From the NCBI RefSeq assembly GCF_905163445.1, contig NC_053191.1, positions 8,060,001-8,124,000 of the forward strand: a stretch of 64,000 nucleotides of DNA, given 5' to 3'. Below the pieces are notes generated by a model. That model was not told where the DNA came from, did no database searches, and saw only the letters and a program-made list of their open reading frames with translations. Position 1 is the first letter of the stretch; every line of letters begins with the position of its first letter. This DNA comes from Pararge aegeria (taxonomy: Eukaryota; Arthropoda; Insecta; Lepidoptera; Nymphalidae). Below are positions 33,720 to 45,320 of this stretch, piece by piece. Position numbers and translations under genes: made by a program.

Positions 33720-35335
33720 AATAAAGCCTCAAGGTAGAAGTTACAGCTTGGCGGCTTTATCGCTATATAACTCCCTTCCAGGCAACCAAAGGCGTATAAG
33801 AAAATGCTATGGTGATGATCATATTAAGCAGCATGAATCGGTAATCGGTAAAATGCGGTCGGTATAAAATTGCGTTTTAAACATACAATTGTTTGTAGGT
33901 AAGCCGTCTATACCTATAAAAAATGGCAAAAAAAAAAAATACACTTGGTATATATAAATAAAGCTTAATATTATAAAGCACCATAAAACGTGATTATATT
34001 AAACACACAAAATTGTTCGAATTTCACTTTAAATTTTAATTAAAAGTCATTTACTTAGGTACCAAATCAATGCTTTTCACTACGTGATGTGATCACGATG
34101 TGGAAAGTAGAGTGTAGATATAATTCGGTCATCGAAGCCCCAGCCTCGACTCATATAATTATCTAGAAAATGTCTCGCTATGAATAATGGCTTGGTTAAG
34201 TACTTGTTCATTTTTTATTTGTTAATTGACAAAATATTTCATAGTTTATATGAGTCTTCGCATAAGCCTTGTGTTACAGTAACTTTATAAAGTGGGTAAA
34301 TACTCTCGTTAACTACAAATTCATATTTGCCAGAACTTTATTAAATTGATTAGGATTTTACAAATACCCTAATAATTAATAATAAGTAATAGATAGTTTT
34401 CCATGACATTCAGTTGGTGGGTATTTTGATATAAATACGATTGCATTATCGATAAACTTCAGTCCTACATGGACTCGAACGATGCAAAGATACCTCCCGA
34501 GTAACCTTAGTCAACTTTTGTCAACTTTTCTGGGTACTGCATATTCTTCTTAAATAACAGCTTAGGTAATTTTATACTAAAGTAAAACGAAACAACAGTA
34601 ATTAATGCTCGCAAAGCAGGTATGCGAAAAAACATATTGTTGGTAGGGTGTTTTGCAACTTATATTAGTATCAAAAAGTTATATTAGTTAATAAAATAAC
34701 AATTTTAATAACTTCGTGTTTTTAAAAATTGCTTAGGTACAACACGTAATGACATGCAATAATTTTCTCAATATATCCTCATATACTTATAAACATAAGT
34801 GGGCAGATTTGTTGATGTGCAATATAGAAACCATTTGTATTGAAAATACGCACGTATGGATGGTTGATTTAAAGAAAGAAATATGGCATAAAAACAAAAA
34901 AATACAGAAATAAAGAAAAAAAGTTTTTATTTTAAATCATGAAATGTAAGCTTGATTTTACTGCGGCGTCACCACACCAAGTAACAGCAGCAACGAATGT
35001 TATCGAAAGCTAAGGTGACACTAATGTATAGGTATTTACAATTTCGTACTTATTTTGTTTAAGGTTAGGATATCTACTATAAATTCAAAACTTCAATTAA
35101 TCTACCACACAAATTACAGATAAGGTTTTAAAAGAAGGAAAAATGGTCTATTTAACAATAAAAATAAATGACGGATGCGCCCGCGCCACCGCCCACATCG
35201 CCGCCCGCGAAACCTGCAGCCACTTCCGGTTGATACTAATCGTTTAAATTGCTCGTATTATGTTATTATACGTATGGTCGGGCTTCATCGGTTTTTTGCT
35301 AGACGAAATAACATTAAATTTTATCGTTTGGCGAA
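33720..35335. other. Unassigned, AT-rich
   Basis: No gene or repeat family recognised. The short segment 35170-35215 is unusually GC-rich (GCGCCCGCGCCACCGCCC) in an AT-rich region and may be a regulatory patch. Confidence 0.3.
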
Positions 35336-35337
35336 TT

Positions 35338-35405
35338 GACTACCATGTTGATCTAGTGGCAAGCATGTTACGAGGAACGGGGTTCGATTCCCGTTCGGAA
35401 GTTGG
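35338..35405 (+). mobile_element. tRNA-like SINE head
   Basis: GATCTAGTGGCAAGCATG is A-box-like, and GGGGTTCGATTCCCGTTC (about 35379-35396) is a perfect T-arm with B box. The anticodon arm is missing, so it is a SINE head rather than a tRNA gene. Confidence 0.5.
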
Positions 35406-35439
35406 CGATCACGAAAAAATGCTTTTTATAAAATTATAA

Positions 35440-35610
35440 TTGACTTACAAATTAGATGGCCCACCTGATGGTAAGTCGCAGACCATCGCCTTTAAACAGA
35501 GTAACACTTCGCAGGGCATGCAAAGAACACGTCCTGCAAAGTCGATCAACCTGAGGAGTGCTAAGCTTCATATGCCTGAAAACCTGAAGCGTTTCTTCAA
35601 ACAGACAAGC
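35440..35610. mobile_element. Dispersed repeat family C fragment
   Basis: GATGGCCCACCTGATGGTAA, CAGACCATCGCCTTTAAACA and AAAGAACACGTCCTGCAAAG match 54445-54580 in the same order. The 77-codon frame here is a consequence of the repeat. Confidence 0.6.
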
Positions 35611-35619
35611 TTAGCGTCA

Positions 35620-38420
35620 GAAATAAACAAGGCAATAGTACTTCCCCTGTCACAAAAGCTCTTTACTTTTTGATTAATGCTCTTGTAATGACACGAATCT
35701 TGCCGAGGAGATCCGGTGACGTCACTCTGGGTTTAGAACGCGAATTTCGACTGGATGTTTCACCGATGTAATACGGACAGGTTCTATCTTCAAATGTTAG
35801 GCACTAAGTAACAAGCAGATACTTACCGGTCGTACCGAGGCGATCCAGACCGAGATCTGTTTGGTCGTATTTTGATTGTATGCGATAGCTACCACGCTAG
35901 CGGTAATAATAGAAGACCAAATTCTAGTCATTTTCGAAATAGCAGCGTGATTTTGCTATGTTTGCAACTCATTTCGGCTGGGGCCAATGAGCATTCGTGT
36001 ACAACCGTGGGCTCGGGAAGCGAGCTCTGCCATTGGCTAGACCAGATTGCGAATGAGAACGATATAATACGAATAGAGTAAAATTAATTTGAATGATTGA
36101 TAACAGTTGAATGCAAAGCGTACAGCCCTCGTTTCCAATCTGTGTCTATTTCATACAGATCAATGGTCACCCAGAAATTGACCAAATCACTGATGCCGAA
36201 ACAGTTATTCGCGAATTCCGATACGACCCCTCTGTACCGATTAAGTAGGTAGGCATGAATTTTTTTGTCTATTCATGTCCAGGCAGTGTGTAGAAATACA
36301 TTTTTTGGCGTGAAGCTTGCAATAACCGCATTAGATACATACTATAAGTGCAGTGGATTGAAAAGTGTTTGATAGAACACGTGTTTTTCTTTTTGCTTTT
36401 GGTCAACGGTGCTTAAAACCGAAATAAACCCCTATTTCGATTTTGATAATGTTCTAGCGGGAGGTCTTGATGTACAGTGGATGTACCTGTACAGTGGCTT
36501 CCTGGTTTTATAAACATCGAGATGATGTAGATACGTTGTTTGAAATATCTGAATTAAAAATAACTACAGGATTTTTTTTTCGTCCGTGCTATATTAACAT
36601 GCAATTTCATATATTTAGGTAAATTTGGCTTAGTTTAATTTTTGTTCTGTGAAAGTTTCTGTGAAATTCGTAATAATTTTAGGGTTAACGGGTTCCGAGA
36701 GATATTTACTGCTATTTGCACAAAACTCACATACATCGTGACCCCACTTCAAAAATGTATCAACCAGCATTGGATGACATCCTGAACGAACCCAATTAAT
36801 TTTGGGACTAAAATTATCCTATATTTTAAACCGGCGCGGCTCATGAACATACCAACTCTTGCGTAATGCGCTCAAACCAACAGACAAAAACTTAAAAAAT
36901 TGCGTTACTACGTTTTTTACCAACTTACATTTTACATCTCTGTTATTCTTTTTACAAAAACCATTACTTACTATATTAACCAAACCATAGACGGCTACTC
37001 TACAATCTTAATAATATATACGTATAGATTAATATTCACAGCATATTCATAGCATATTCATAGCTTGAGTATAAAAAGTATTTGGGTGTTAATCTGCTAG
37101 GTTAAAAATTCGCAGTAAAAAATGCTTAGCTAACAAAAACACCTAGAGGTACTCGCAATCCTGACCTCCAACCTTCAGATAAAACAAAAAGATGAACAGA
37201 AATGATATGGGATGACAAGCCCGCAAATTGTGACTCACTCGCAAAACAAAGCCTGCATTTCTTGAACTCAAATAATTCGGAATTGGCTTTTTTGGAGGGC
37301 AAATTTTGTTTTCTTGTATTAATCAATTATTTTTATGGTAGAGGTGTTTTACTTAATTAAATTAACGTGTCGCACTAAGATATTTTCCATATTTGTCAAT
37401 TGTTTTGCACTTTTAAATATAAATATGAGTAAATTCGTAGGAAAATTTAATATGAAATATCTTATGTCTTGAAGATGTCACTCTCAAGTATGAACTGACT
37501 GCGAAAATAACTTAACTCTAGGCTAATATTATAAATGGGTGTTTATTTGTTTTAATGCACAGCTTAAAATCAAAACTATGAAGAAATTGGCACAGAGGCT
37601 TTTAATATTTATCTTTCATTAATTACAGAAATAGAATACGCAAAACAAAGTACTCGTATTAAAAATTAAACAAATCTCTCTCGCACTCGTAACTCGTACT
37701 AAATCTCGCGTAGGATCCTATTAGGGTTTGACTACCATACTCCGTAACAGGTTAGCCCGCTACCATCAAAGCCCGCAAATCATTATACACATTCTAGAAC
37801 CTTTGAATATTGTCATAACTTATAACGGCACTGTATGGTTTTACGTCACTAAAAAGTATAAGCTCGGCATAATATTAAAACTCGTAAGCATTAAGGCAAA
37901 CACGAATTTCTTTTGACGGATTCCGATTACTGTTGATTTTTCTCACATAAAAAGCAACTTATCAGCGTTTATATCAGAATTACTAGTCCCCCGTCCGGGT
38001 TACATCACGCAATCTGTCACCACGACGTACGTGTATTAAAAAATTTTTAACGTCAATGATGATGTTATGTTTTATTTATGCCCACAACTATATTGCATCT
38101 CAGAGTAACGGTGTGAAATCCAAAAAAATCCAAACAAGTCGTCAATATAAAACATTAAACTATTAGTAGTAGCTACTTAGATACTTATAATTTAGTTCTT
38201 ATAGATTGAAGCTTTGTAATATTGCAAAAAAAAAAAATTTAGTTAGGTTAGGCTACCTCTTGTAATTAGTGCTCCCGCAATCTAAGATAAAGTGTCTCCA
38301 AAATAACGAACCCCTAGATAAGTTATTGGAACCAAATCGTAATTATACATATATGTATAGGCTTGAGTTAAAATAATGTTAGTATAAAATAAGCAGACTT
38401 GTTAAAAAATAGTAATGTCG
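35620..38420. other. Unassigned
   Basis: The patch 35695-36060 is GC-richer, with CCAAT-type words on both strands near 35980-36035 and no clear exon. Short direct repeats of CATATTCATAG lie at 37042-37063. A minus-strand frame near 37126-37326 contains K-K-C-R-L-C but lacks an ATG start and a convincing acceptor. Confidence 0.3.
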
Positions 38421-38444
38421 TTACTCTTTGTCCATAACTGATCG

Positions 38445-38482
38445 ATTGCGCCCGCGCAGGTCACGTGACGCGCGCGTGGCTC
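38445..38482. promoter_or_regulatory. GC-rich patch with palindromic E-box
   Basis: GTCACGTGAC at 38460-38469 is a perfect ten-base palindrome around the CACGTG E-box, the preferred site of bHLH-ZIP factors of the USF and MITF/TFEB type. It is flanked by CGCCCGCGC and CGCGCGCG-type sequence in otherwise AT-rich DNA. No adjacent gene was found, so a promoter or enhancer role is inference. Confidence 0.35.
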
Positions 38483-38624
38483 TACACTCTGACACAAGAA
38501 GATTAATCTCAATTTAAGTACTACATAATACTCTTATTTATGACTAGCTGATGAAAAAAGCACACAGTCTAAGTATCGCAAGATTTTTATCAAGACCACT
38601 ACTTCAAAGTTAAAATAAATGGAT

Positions 38625-38677
38625 ACAAAACATAACTACTCCATAAGCCTGTGCCTATGTGAGTAGTTATGTTTTGT
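38625..38677. other. Hairpin 1 (16-bp perfect arms)
   Basis: ACAAAACATAACTACT at 38625-38640 pairs with AGTAGTTATGTTTTGT at 38662-38677. The 21-base loop has a further CATA/TATG pairing. It may be a MITE remnant or a small RNA precursor. Confidence 0.6.
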
Positions 38678-38755
38678 TTAATTTATCAGATAATTACTGT
38701 TAAAGATCTAATAGATTAAACAAACAAAACTGAAAACACTGACTGAAAACAAACC

Positions 38756-38794
38756 CTTATTCTAGACTCTAGATGAGCTAGAGTCTTGAATAAG
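38756..38794. other. Hairpin 2 (17-bp arms, one mismatch)
   Basis: CTTATTCTAGACTCTAG (38756-38772) pairs with CTAGAGTCTTGAATAAG (38778-38794) around the loop ATGAG. It lies about 80 bases from hairpin 1. Confidence 0.6.
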
Positions 38795-38799
38795 GATTG

Positions 38800-41430
38800 T
38801 GTGTTTTATACTTATAGGTAGACAAAGAAAATCCTTGCAACATTTCCGTACCCACGCGATGTATGTGAATCTTGATTGATATAGATTGACACTTGTAGGT
38901 CAGGTCGAGTAGAGTTGATGGTGGGCGGCCTTTTGCATCGATATTTGCCGTCATAGACCTTCAACCGCAGTCTCCATGAGTGCAATATAATTGGAAGCCT
39001 ACGGCCCCGACTGACCTAGATCAATCGACACTGGCAATATTAGAAGTCACCATTCTAACTTCAGATTTTCAACGTCACGTCATATTCAATGTTTAATTGA
39101 AGCGAAAACTTCTTTAGGCGCGTTGAACATTTTTTGGGAAAACAAAAATCGTGGAACTCGCGTTATCGTCACCTAACGCTTTCCATGAGCTATTTGTATA
39201 CCTGCTATGTATATATATTGTTCATGGGTAAAACAACCATGGCATCACTGCCGCAAGCTTCTCTAAAGCTATATGTATACTGTATATATTGTATGTACAT
39301 AGATTTAGGTTTAACGTATATCAACAGTTCCCAAGACTGCCCCGCATGTTTTTTTCCCTACCTTATAAACATAGAAATTTATGTTCAATCACTATAACGT
39401 ATCCATTTCAAGGGAGAATACGATTCTCAAATAGAAAGGAATTAAAATGAAGAATAAGCCACCTTCAGCTAACCAAAACAAGGGCTTAGACTCAGGCCCT
39501 CGAATCATTAAGTTGTACCAGCCCAATGCATAAAGTTATTCTTTACCTGTGGTGCAAGACAGAGGAAAAATGTCTTGCTACTTGCCTGTTATATCGCCCT
39601 ATCTTAGTCGCCAAAAGTTGGCTGCCGGAGACGTTGATTTCGTTTGAAATGGCACCATGGAATTCCTATAATAATGTCTTCGCACAAAAATGACCTATTA
39701 TTGCACTCCAGCAGACAAAGATATCTTGTACAAAATTGTTGCAAAATTGCTCTATCTTCCAGTTATATCCACTCCTTGATTATTTATTGGCGCATGGGTG
39801 GAAATAATATCTAAATTATATACGTATAATATTAAACGGAGGTAAGCTTTCCTTGTTGCCGTGATATGTAAGGTGGTTAAGTAAATTTCTTTACCTTGTA
39901 CTGACAAGGATATAATTGGGAGAAACAATTTTCACCAAGATTTAAGATTCAACAAGATTCTTATGCTAGCCGTGCTGAGAAGCTAAATTTGTTTTGTAGT
40001 TGTTATTTTCTGAGTTTAAGTTATGTGCACCATCTAATTCTTTTCCAGGTGTGGTATGATGTGATAAAAAAAAAACTAGAAAAAACAGGACACTGTCAAC
40101 AGTAACGAATTAATAGAAACATGGAACTTAAAAAAACAGATCATAGCCAAATTCAAAGCTATCTAAATAACGATATGATCTATATTTCCTATTTTCTTTC
40201 ATATTAGTTTTATTTTCCTTGGCCTGATGATTATAACTGAAGCGTTTCTTGTAACTTGGACCATCCTCACCCCACCTAAGCCGTCTCTTACGATGTATAG
40301 TTGCGTGAAATTTACATTTTTGCTATTCATTGCGGACTGCGAGCTGTTTTTCTGACACTCGCGCCTTTCACGTGGGGTCCGGCCCTTTCACTGGGGTTGA
40401 AGTACAGACAAAAACAAAAGTGTCTTTAACTTTTAAATTTATGTATACAAGACTTTGCAAAACTAGCGAACTCTAGACAGTTTTTGTTGTTCTGATGTGT
40501 GTTTAAAAATCTAAACTATAAAAGTTTTTACATAATAGATATTTAGTAATTAGTTAAGAGATACATAGTAACGTATCCAAAACCATATCTCCAGAGAGGA
40601 TGTCTTTGCCCGACAAAAATTAATAGGCTGCGGTCGATGATAAAGTAAAATTTGAACATATAGTTACATACATATATACATATATATACACATATATTTA
40701 CATATGACACATAACTACAGACAGATAAAGCAGTCAAACATATGATGTGTTGTTATCTGCATATTCCGCCTCCGCCTATTAGTATCCCAAGGTTGGGCAA
40801 AGGGCTTATTCGGCATAGGGAAAGGGATTCAGCGCTTTAACTCTCTCTACTCTTCTGTAATGCGGGATATTAAACTTACATTCTCACATGTTGTCGATAA
40901 AAAGCCGGATCGACGGCTTAACATGCTTTCTGAGGCATGGGGATGGGCAACGACATCTCACTTTTCCCGGTTGGTGTTGAAAATTTCAAACATTCTATAA
41001 ACTTAATTAATATTTTTTATAATAAGCGTTTTCTTGATGAAAATACTTAAGTTGCGTACTCGCAAGCAGTGCAGATCTCTCGCATTCCTGACGAGTTTTA
41101 ACAAATTGAGTTCTGCGGCCACAAATGCCCGGGGCCTCTAAGACCCTTTGTTGTGACGATTGTAATAATTATTAATTTTTGCGTAACGAATACTTCTTTT
41201 TAAATTTAACCTCCGATTATATATCCTATCAAATATCTTATCAATACTTAAATAATATATACCAAATACCTATTTCATCTTTTCATAGGTATATTTTTCT
41301 TGTGTGCGTGTGTATGTCACTGAACTCCTAGTAAACAGCTTGACCGATTTGAATGAATTTTTGGTATGCGTTTGGGTGGCACCCTGGATGGTTTAGATTC
41401 ATTATGAACGTATTTATCACAATACAACTC
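38800..41430. other. Unassigned
   Basis: No gene recognised over 2.6 kb. A TATATACA-type simple repeat is at 40669-40700, and a CTCCAGAGAGGATGTCTTTG piece near 40590 resembles the 3' part of TGA-tailed SINEs. Confidence 0.3.
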
Positions 41431-41439
41431 ATCAACATA

Positions 41440-41766
41440 AGCGGTGATAGCCTAATGGGTAGGACTTCAACTCGACTTTCGGGGAGCCGAGTTCGAATCC
41501 CAGCACGCACCTTTAACTTTTCTAAGTTATGTGCGTTTTTAAGCAATTAGAATATCACTTGCTTCAACGGTGAAGGAAAACATCGTGACGAAACCTGCAT
41601 GCCTGAGAGTTCTCTATAACGTTCTCAAAGGTGTGTGAAGTCCACCAATATGCACTGGGGCAACTTGGTGGACTACGGCCTTAACCCATTCTCATTGTGG
41701 GAGGAGACCCGTGCCCTGTAGTAGGCCAGTAATGGGATGATATGATGATGATGATGATGATGATGA
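41440..41766 (+). mobile_element. Metulj-like SINE, best full-length copy
   Basis: tRNA-like head GCGGTGATAGCCTAATGGGT (A box) and GAGTTCGAATCCC (B box, about 41488-41500), the full body, and a (GAT)n tail at 41739-41766. It is the reference for the copies at 5156, 11592, 33000, 49267, 57681, 58278 and 63722. RNA polymerase III would transcribe an active copy. It needs a LINE for mobility. Confidence 0.92.
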
Positions 41767-41769
41767 ATC

Positions 41770-42370
41770 ATCAACCAATTAGGTACTGCCACATTATATA
41801 CCAATACCAATAATTCTAGAACAATCACGTATAATTTTGCACGCTTTATATAAAAGAGGCCCAATAGTAATAATTTATTAATTGTATCATTAATGAGAAA
41901 TTATCTTCTAACACTGAGTATGCATGTTCGCGAAAAACGTGCTCAAATATCTAAACACCTATAAAGTAAAATTGACATAAGTACTGTTTGTGAGACTTAC
42001 CTAACACGTATTAATTAATGATAATATCGGAACTGAAGGCTTTAGGTGTTTTCCAAGGCATGATGGACAAATCAAATATTCTTTGAGCAAAATATTGTAT
42101 TCCTACCGCAATAACCATTCGACCAAATGAGACGAAACTATAGCAATTCGAAAGCATAAAATCAGACTTAATTACTTCTCATTTGTTAACAATCTTGACC
42201 CGAAAAGAGCCCGACTTGACCCGAATTTTACGCAAGCAAAGCCGATGACATGAGCATGAACATCCATCTATAAAACTATCATAAATCTTTAAAGTCAGCA
42301 GTTACGAATGGAGAACCATGTAGTTTAGACCACCATACGGCTCCAAAGCGGATGAGCGGCCTTTCACGAT
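41770..42370. other. Unassigned
   Basis: AT-rich sequence between two repeats, with no motif recognised. Confidence 0.3.
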
Positions 42371-42374
42371 TATT

Positions 42375-42432
42375 AACCTAGTACTTCGTGATCCCATACG
42401 AGCACACTAACTAGCCGGCCATCGAGGCAGTT
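42375..42432 (-). mobile_element. tRNA-headed SINE head (same type as 33425)
   Basis: Minus strand begins CTGCCTCGATGGCCGGCTAG and continues with GATCACGAAGTACTAGG, matching the first 60 bases of 33425-33690. The rest is lost. Confidence 0.5.
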
Positions 42433-42539
42433 ACTTTAACGAGATAGTGTTTCGATGCAAGTATACGACTACGATTTCGCGTATACAAATATAATACTTT
42501 AGTAAAGGTTCGTTAATTAGAAGGGATTCATTTATTCAC

Positions 42540-42925
42540 ATACTACCCAGCCCGCTTCGCCGGTAGATTTTGCTTTATTTTATTTAAACAATAAACTTAC
42601 ATTATTAAATTTTTAATTTAATTCCATAATATATTAAATCATTTATTTCTCTCCGTATTCATTCTCTTCTATTCCCTTATCGAGCGGGTAAACATCATTA
42701 TCTACACCCATGTACACCCAACAATAGAATATCATCATAGTAAATGAAAGCTGTATTTGAAAGTTCAAAAATAGGAGTGCTCCAATCGTCACCAAACTTT
42801 ACAGGATTACTCGCCAGGTCAATCCGGAGATTCCCTGAAAGTTTCATTGAAATCGGTTCAGCCGTTTCGGAGCCTATACGGAACATACCCACACACTTTC
42901 TCTTATATATATATAGATAAATATA
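42540..42925. mobile_element. Dispersed insect repeat with CGGTTCAGCCGTTTCGGAG
   Basis: Begins near CAGCCCGCTTCGCCGG and ends near 42925 after GAAATCGGTTCAGCCGTTTC and a TATATATATAGATA run. The GAAATCGGTTCAGCCGTTT word is common in many insect repeats of the MITE or Helitron kind. The overlapping 143-codon minus frame is incidental. Confidence 0.55.
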
Positions 42926-42929
42926 ATAC

Positions 42930-44140
42930 TTAGTAAAGTACATATATTCACATATTGTCATTAATATCGAAACTACTAATGGCATGTAAGTTGTCCAATA
43001 ATATGACACTTCTTCATACAAACCTGTCAACTTTGACGTCACACATTTGTGACGAGTATTTACGATTTGAACGTCATCTGAACTTCGAACCGACATCGGC
43101 AGCCTTCCCACAAAATCGCCACGCGCCATGTTTTGCTACGCCTATGGTACTTATCTAAAATTAATACCGTATCAATTCTGCACCCACTCAATGGAAAATA
43201 TCCTCTATAATTTATGACGTAAAGCTCAAATTACTTCACGTGAATGTACTAGGGATCCTATTAAAGATTTACAAGCGTGAAATATATAAATAAGATTGTC
43301 TACGGTGGAGAATTGCATAGATATATTTTTGGGGCGGGAACGACGCGTGGCAATAGTTAGTGTATTTTCCCGTGACTAGAGAAATTACACTGGTTAAATT
43401 GCGTAACTTAAATATTAATTCTATAAGTATTAATAAAATAATAAATCTTTGCGATGACTAGATTAGGGTAAAGAATTGCAATATTTGCATTTCTATGTTC
43501 CAGAAAAAAGAACCAAGGACGATATCAAAGGATAATTATAAAATAATCATAAAGAAATCGTAAAAAAACAAATTAAAGTAAATAAAAGTGAGCGCGAGAA
43601 GAATTGCGTTATACTATTTTTAATTTTGTACTAGGTATATGTGATTGAGAGTTTGTAGTTAATAAGATGAGTACGTATGAGTAAATATGTATATATATAT
43701 ATATAATTATATATCAGTGTATCTTCTTTTCTTTAAGAAGATACAGTGCTTTTGTAATATGAAGTAGAGGTATGCTTGGATTTTCTTTTACGCTACTTAA
43801 ATTATGTTTTGTACATAAATAAGTCCCCATTTCAGAGATAGGTACTTTGCGTTGAAAACCACCTTATTAGTACATTTTAACTAAGACTCCACCTTAATGT
43901 ACAACTAACTCGGATGATTGCGGATTGCGAACACTGTTTTATTCCCGTTTTCACTACTCCTAGGCAACGCCTAAATAAAATGCCTCATGATAGGCAATGT
44001 CTAAAGAAAAAAACATTTCACCAACTCATAGGTGATAACTAAGTATTGCTGAACGGATGATGTATGCCTAGGAATATCTTTTGATTAGGTATTACTTAAT
44101 TAGGCATTGCCTTGTCCTTCATTAGTGATAACAGGAATCA
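42930..44140. other. Unassigned
   Basis: No gene recognised. A TA-repeat lies at 43690-43706. A pair of short repeated words built on TAGGCAATGCCTA/TAGGCATTGCCT occurs between 43970 and 44115. Confidence 0.3.
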
Positions 44141-44320
44141 AATTCAAATTCAAATTCAAAATTATTCACTTATGAAGCGTTCATACATATTTGTTTACAT
44201 AATTGTAACGGGATGGTGATAACTTCGTTCTCCAACTTAAATCTAAAGCTACGAGGGTTCCAAACGCGCCATGGTCTAAGAAGAGCCCACAACAAACTTA
44301 GCCGGGTAAATTTATTTTTT
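44141..44320 (-). mobile_element. LINE 3' end with (GAATTT)n tail
   Basis: The plus strand begins CAAATTCAAATTCAAATTC and continues with AACTTAAATCTAAAGCTACG and AAGAAGAGCCCACAACAAAC. On the minus strand this reads as a LINE 3' end closed by (GAATTT)n, as in lepidopteran CR1/L2-like LINEs. No pol is left. Confidence 0.5.
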
Positions 44321-44559
44321 TGTTACCACCATCTTCCAGTAAATTTAAATTAAGCTATGAAGCTAGAGCAATTCACACCCAAGCTTTTTTATCCTTAATA
44401 TTATAATATTAAGGATTAATTAAACATCAGCGTCCTATTATTACCCACACCTTTGCTAGGTTTTTTGACAAACTAAAACACTGATTACTTATTGATAAGT
44501 GGCATATCTGGCCAGTTACGTTGTTGTGTAAACCTTCAGTCACTTATGAAAATTATTTT

Positions 44560-44810
44560 AAGTTACTTAACAATTATTCACTGTAAAGTCAACATCTCCT
44601 GAGCAGTGGCGTGCACTTAATACATGCACAAAAGCACTGCATACCCAAATTATCCTATATAACTCGTATATGAGGGGATTTTTTTCAATTTTATGCCATT
44701 TACCTGCTTTATGCATACCCTGGCCACAAACCCTATGCACGCCACTGCTCCTGAGGATGCTCCGGTTTTGGAGCGAAACGTGCGTAGAGGGTACATTTCC
44801 GAAGATATGT
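44560..44810 (+). mobile_element. Foldback/MITE-like element, copy 3, interrupted
   Basis: TTACTTAACAATTATTCACT and GTAAAGTCAACATCTCCTGA lead into the core, which is split by the MITE at 44604-44747. It resumes with GATGCTCCGGTTTTGGAGCG and AAACGTGCGTAGAGGGTACA. The 3' half is cut off at an RTE fragment near 44811. Confidence 0.85.
44604..44747 (+). mobile_element. hAT-type MITE nested in the foldback element
   Basis: 144 bp, from CAGTGGCGTGCACTT to the complementary ATGCACGCCACTG end. Identical octamers CTCCTGAG lie at 44596-44603 and 44748-44755. The uninterrupted foldback copies have a single CTCCTGAG at this point. This is clean evidence for an insertion with an eight-base duplication. 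Confidence 0.95.
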
Positions 44811-44811
44811 T

Positions 44812-45004
44812 TCCGATGGCCGTTGGGGCAGACGTGTTCTAGAGTGGTGACCGTGAATCGGTAAGCGCGTTGTGGGACGACCTAAAAAAGGTGGCTGGAA
44901 GCGGCTGGATGAGAAAGGCGGAGGACTCTGTGTGGTGGCGCGCTCTTGGAAAGGCCTATGTTCAACAGTGGACGCTTGTAGGCTGTTGATGATGATGATG
45001 ATGA
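44812..45004 (+). pseudogene. RTE-type LINE 3' end with (TGA)n tail
   Basis: The translation gives RWGRRVLEW, KRVVGRP and KGLCSTVDACRLLMMM-like pieces across frames, matching the typical RTE end R-W-x-x-x-V-L-E-W-R-P...G-R-P...A-Y-V-Q-Q-W-T. It ends in (GAT)n at 44988-45003. It is 5'-truncated and joined directly to the foldback copy. Confidence 0.8.
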
Positions 45005-45039
45005 CTTAATAATATAATAGGATTGAACAATGTTTCTCA

Positions 45040-45320
45040 CACTTAAAACCACGGCTCTCGAGGCTCCACCAGGGAGGTCGACAAAAGCTCGCCAAGAGGT
45101 GAGGTACATCTGTCTAATGGTGGACTGAAGGCCTCTCACAACGGGAGGGTTTGCCCTTAATTGCCATGCTGACACGCTGGTGATCATTTGGCACAGAGTA
45201 TGCTGCAGCACGTACTCTCAAGGCTCACAGGGCTCATATGGCTCGACAACATCAGCAGGGAATAGGGGACGTCAACCTGAGCTCCATAACCTGGGCTCGA
45301 ACCTTAACGACTTAAGTCGA
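45040..45320. other. GC-richer repeat-like block
   Basis: Contains minus-strand words resembling the end of dispersed repeats (GAGAGGCCTTCAGTCCACCA at about 45121-45140). The 109-codon minus frame (44882-45211) crosses this and the RTE tail and is therefore not a gene. Confidence 0.4.

Noticed and set aside
35338..35405. Possible tRNA gene
   Set aside because: The T arm and B box are good, but the anticodon arm is absent. It fits a SINE head.
37126..37326. K-K-C-R-L-C frame resembling the start of a ZAD zinc-finger domain, with GTGAGT nearby
   Set aside because: No ATG start, an in-frame stop just upstream, a poor acceptor, and the remaining ZAD cysteines are missing.
38243..38255. TTAGG-type telomeric repeat
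   Set aside because: Only two units (TTAGGTTAGG), too few for a telomeric array. The CCTTA words at 2751 are a different motif.
19385..43041. Three perfect TGACGTCA (CRE) octamers at 19385, 35717 and 43034
   Set aside because: About one is expected from base composition in 64 kb, and none lies at a supported promoter.
42698..43129. 143-codon minus-strand open frame
   Set aside because: It runs through a dispersed insect repeat (CGGTTCAGCCGTTTCGGAG) and a TATATA tract and shows no domain.
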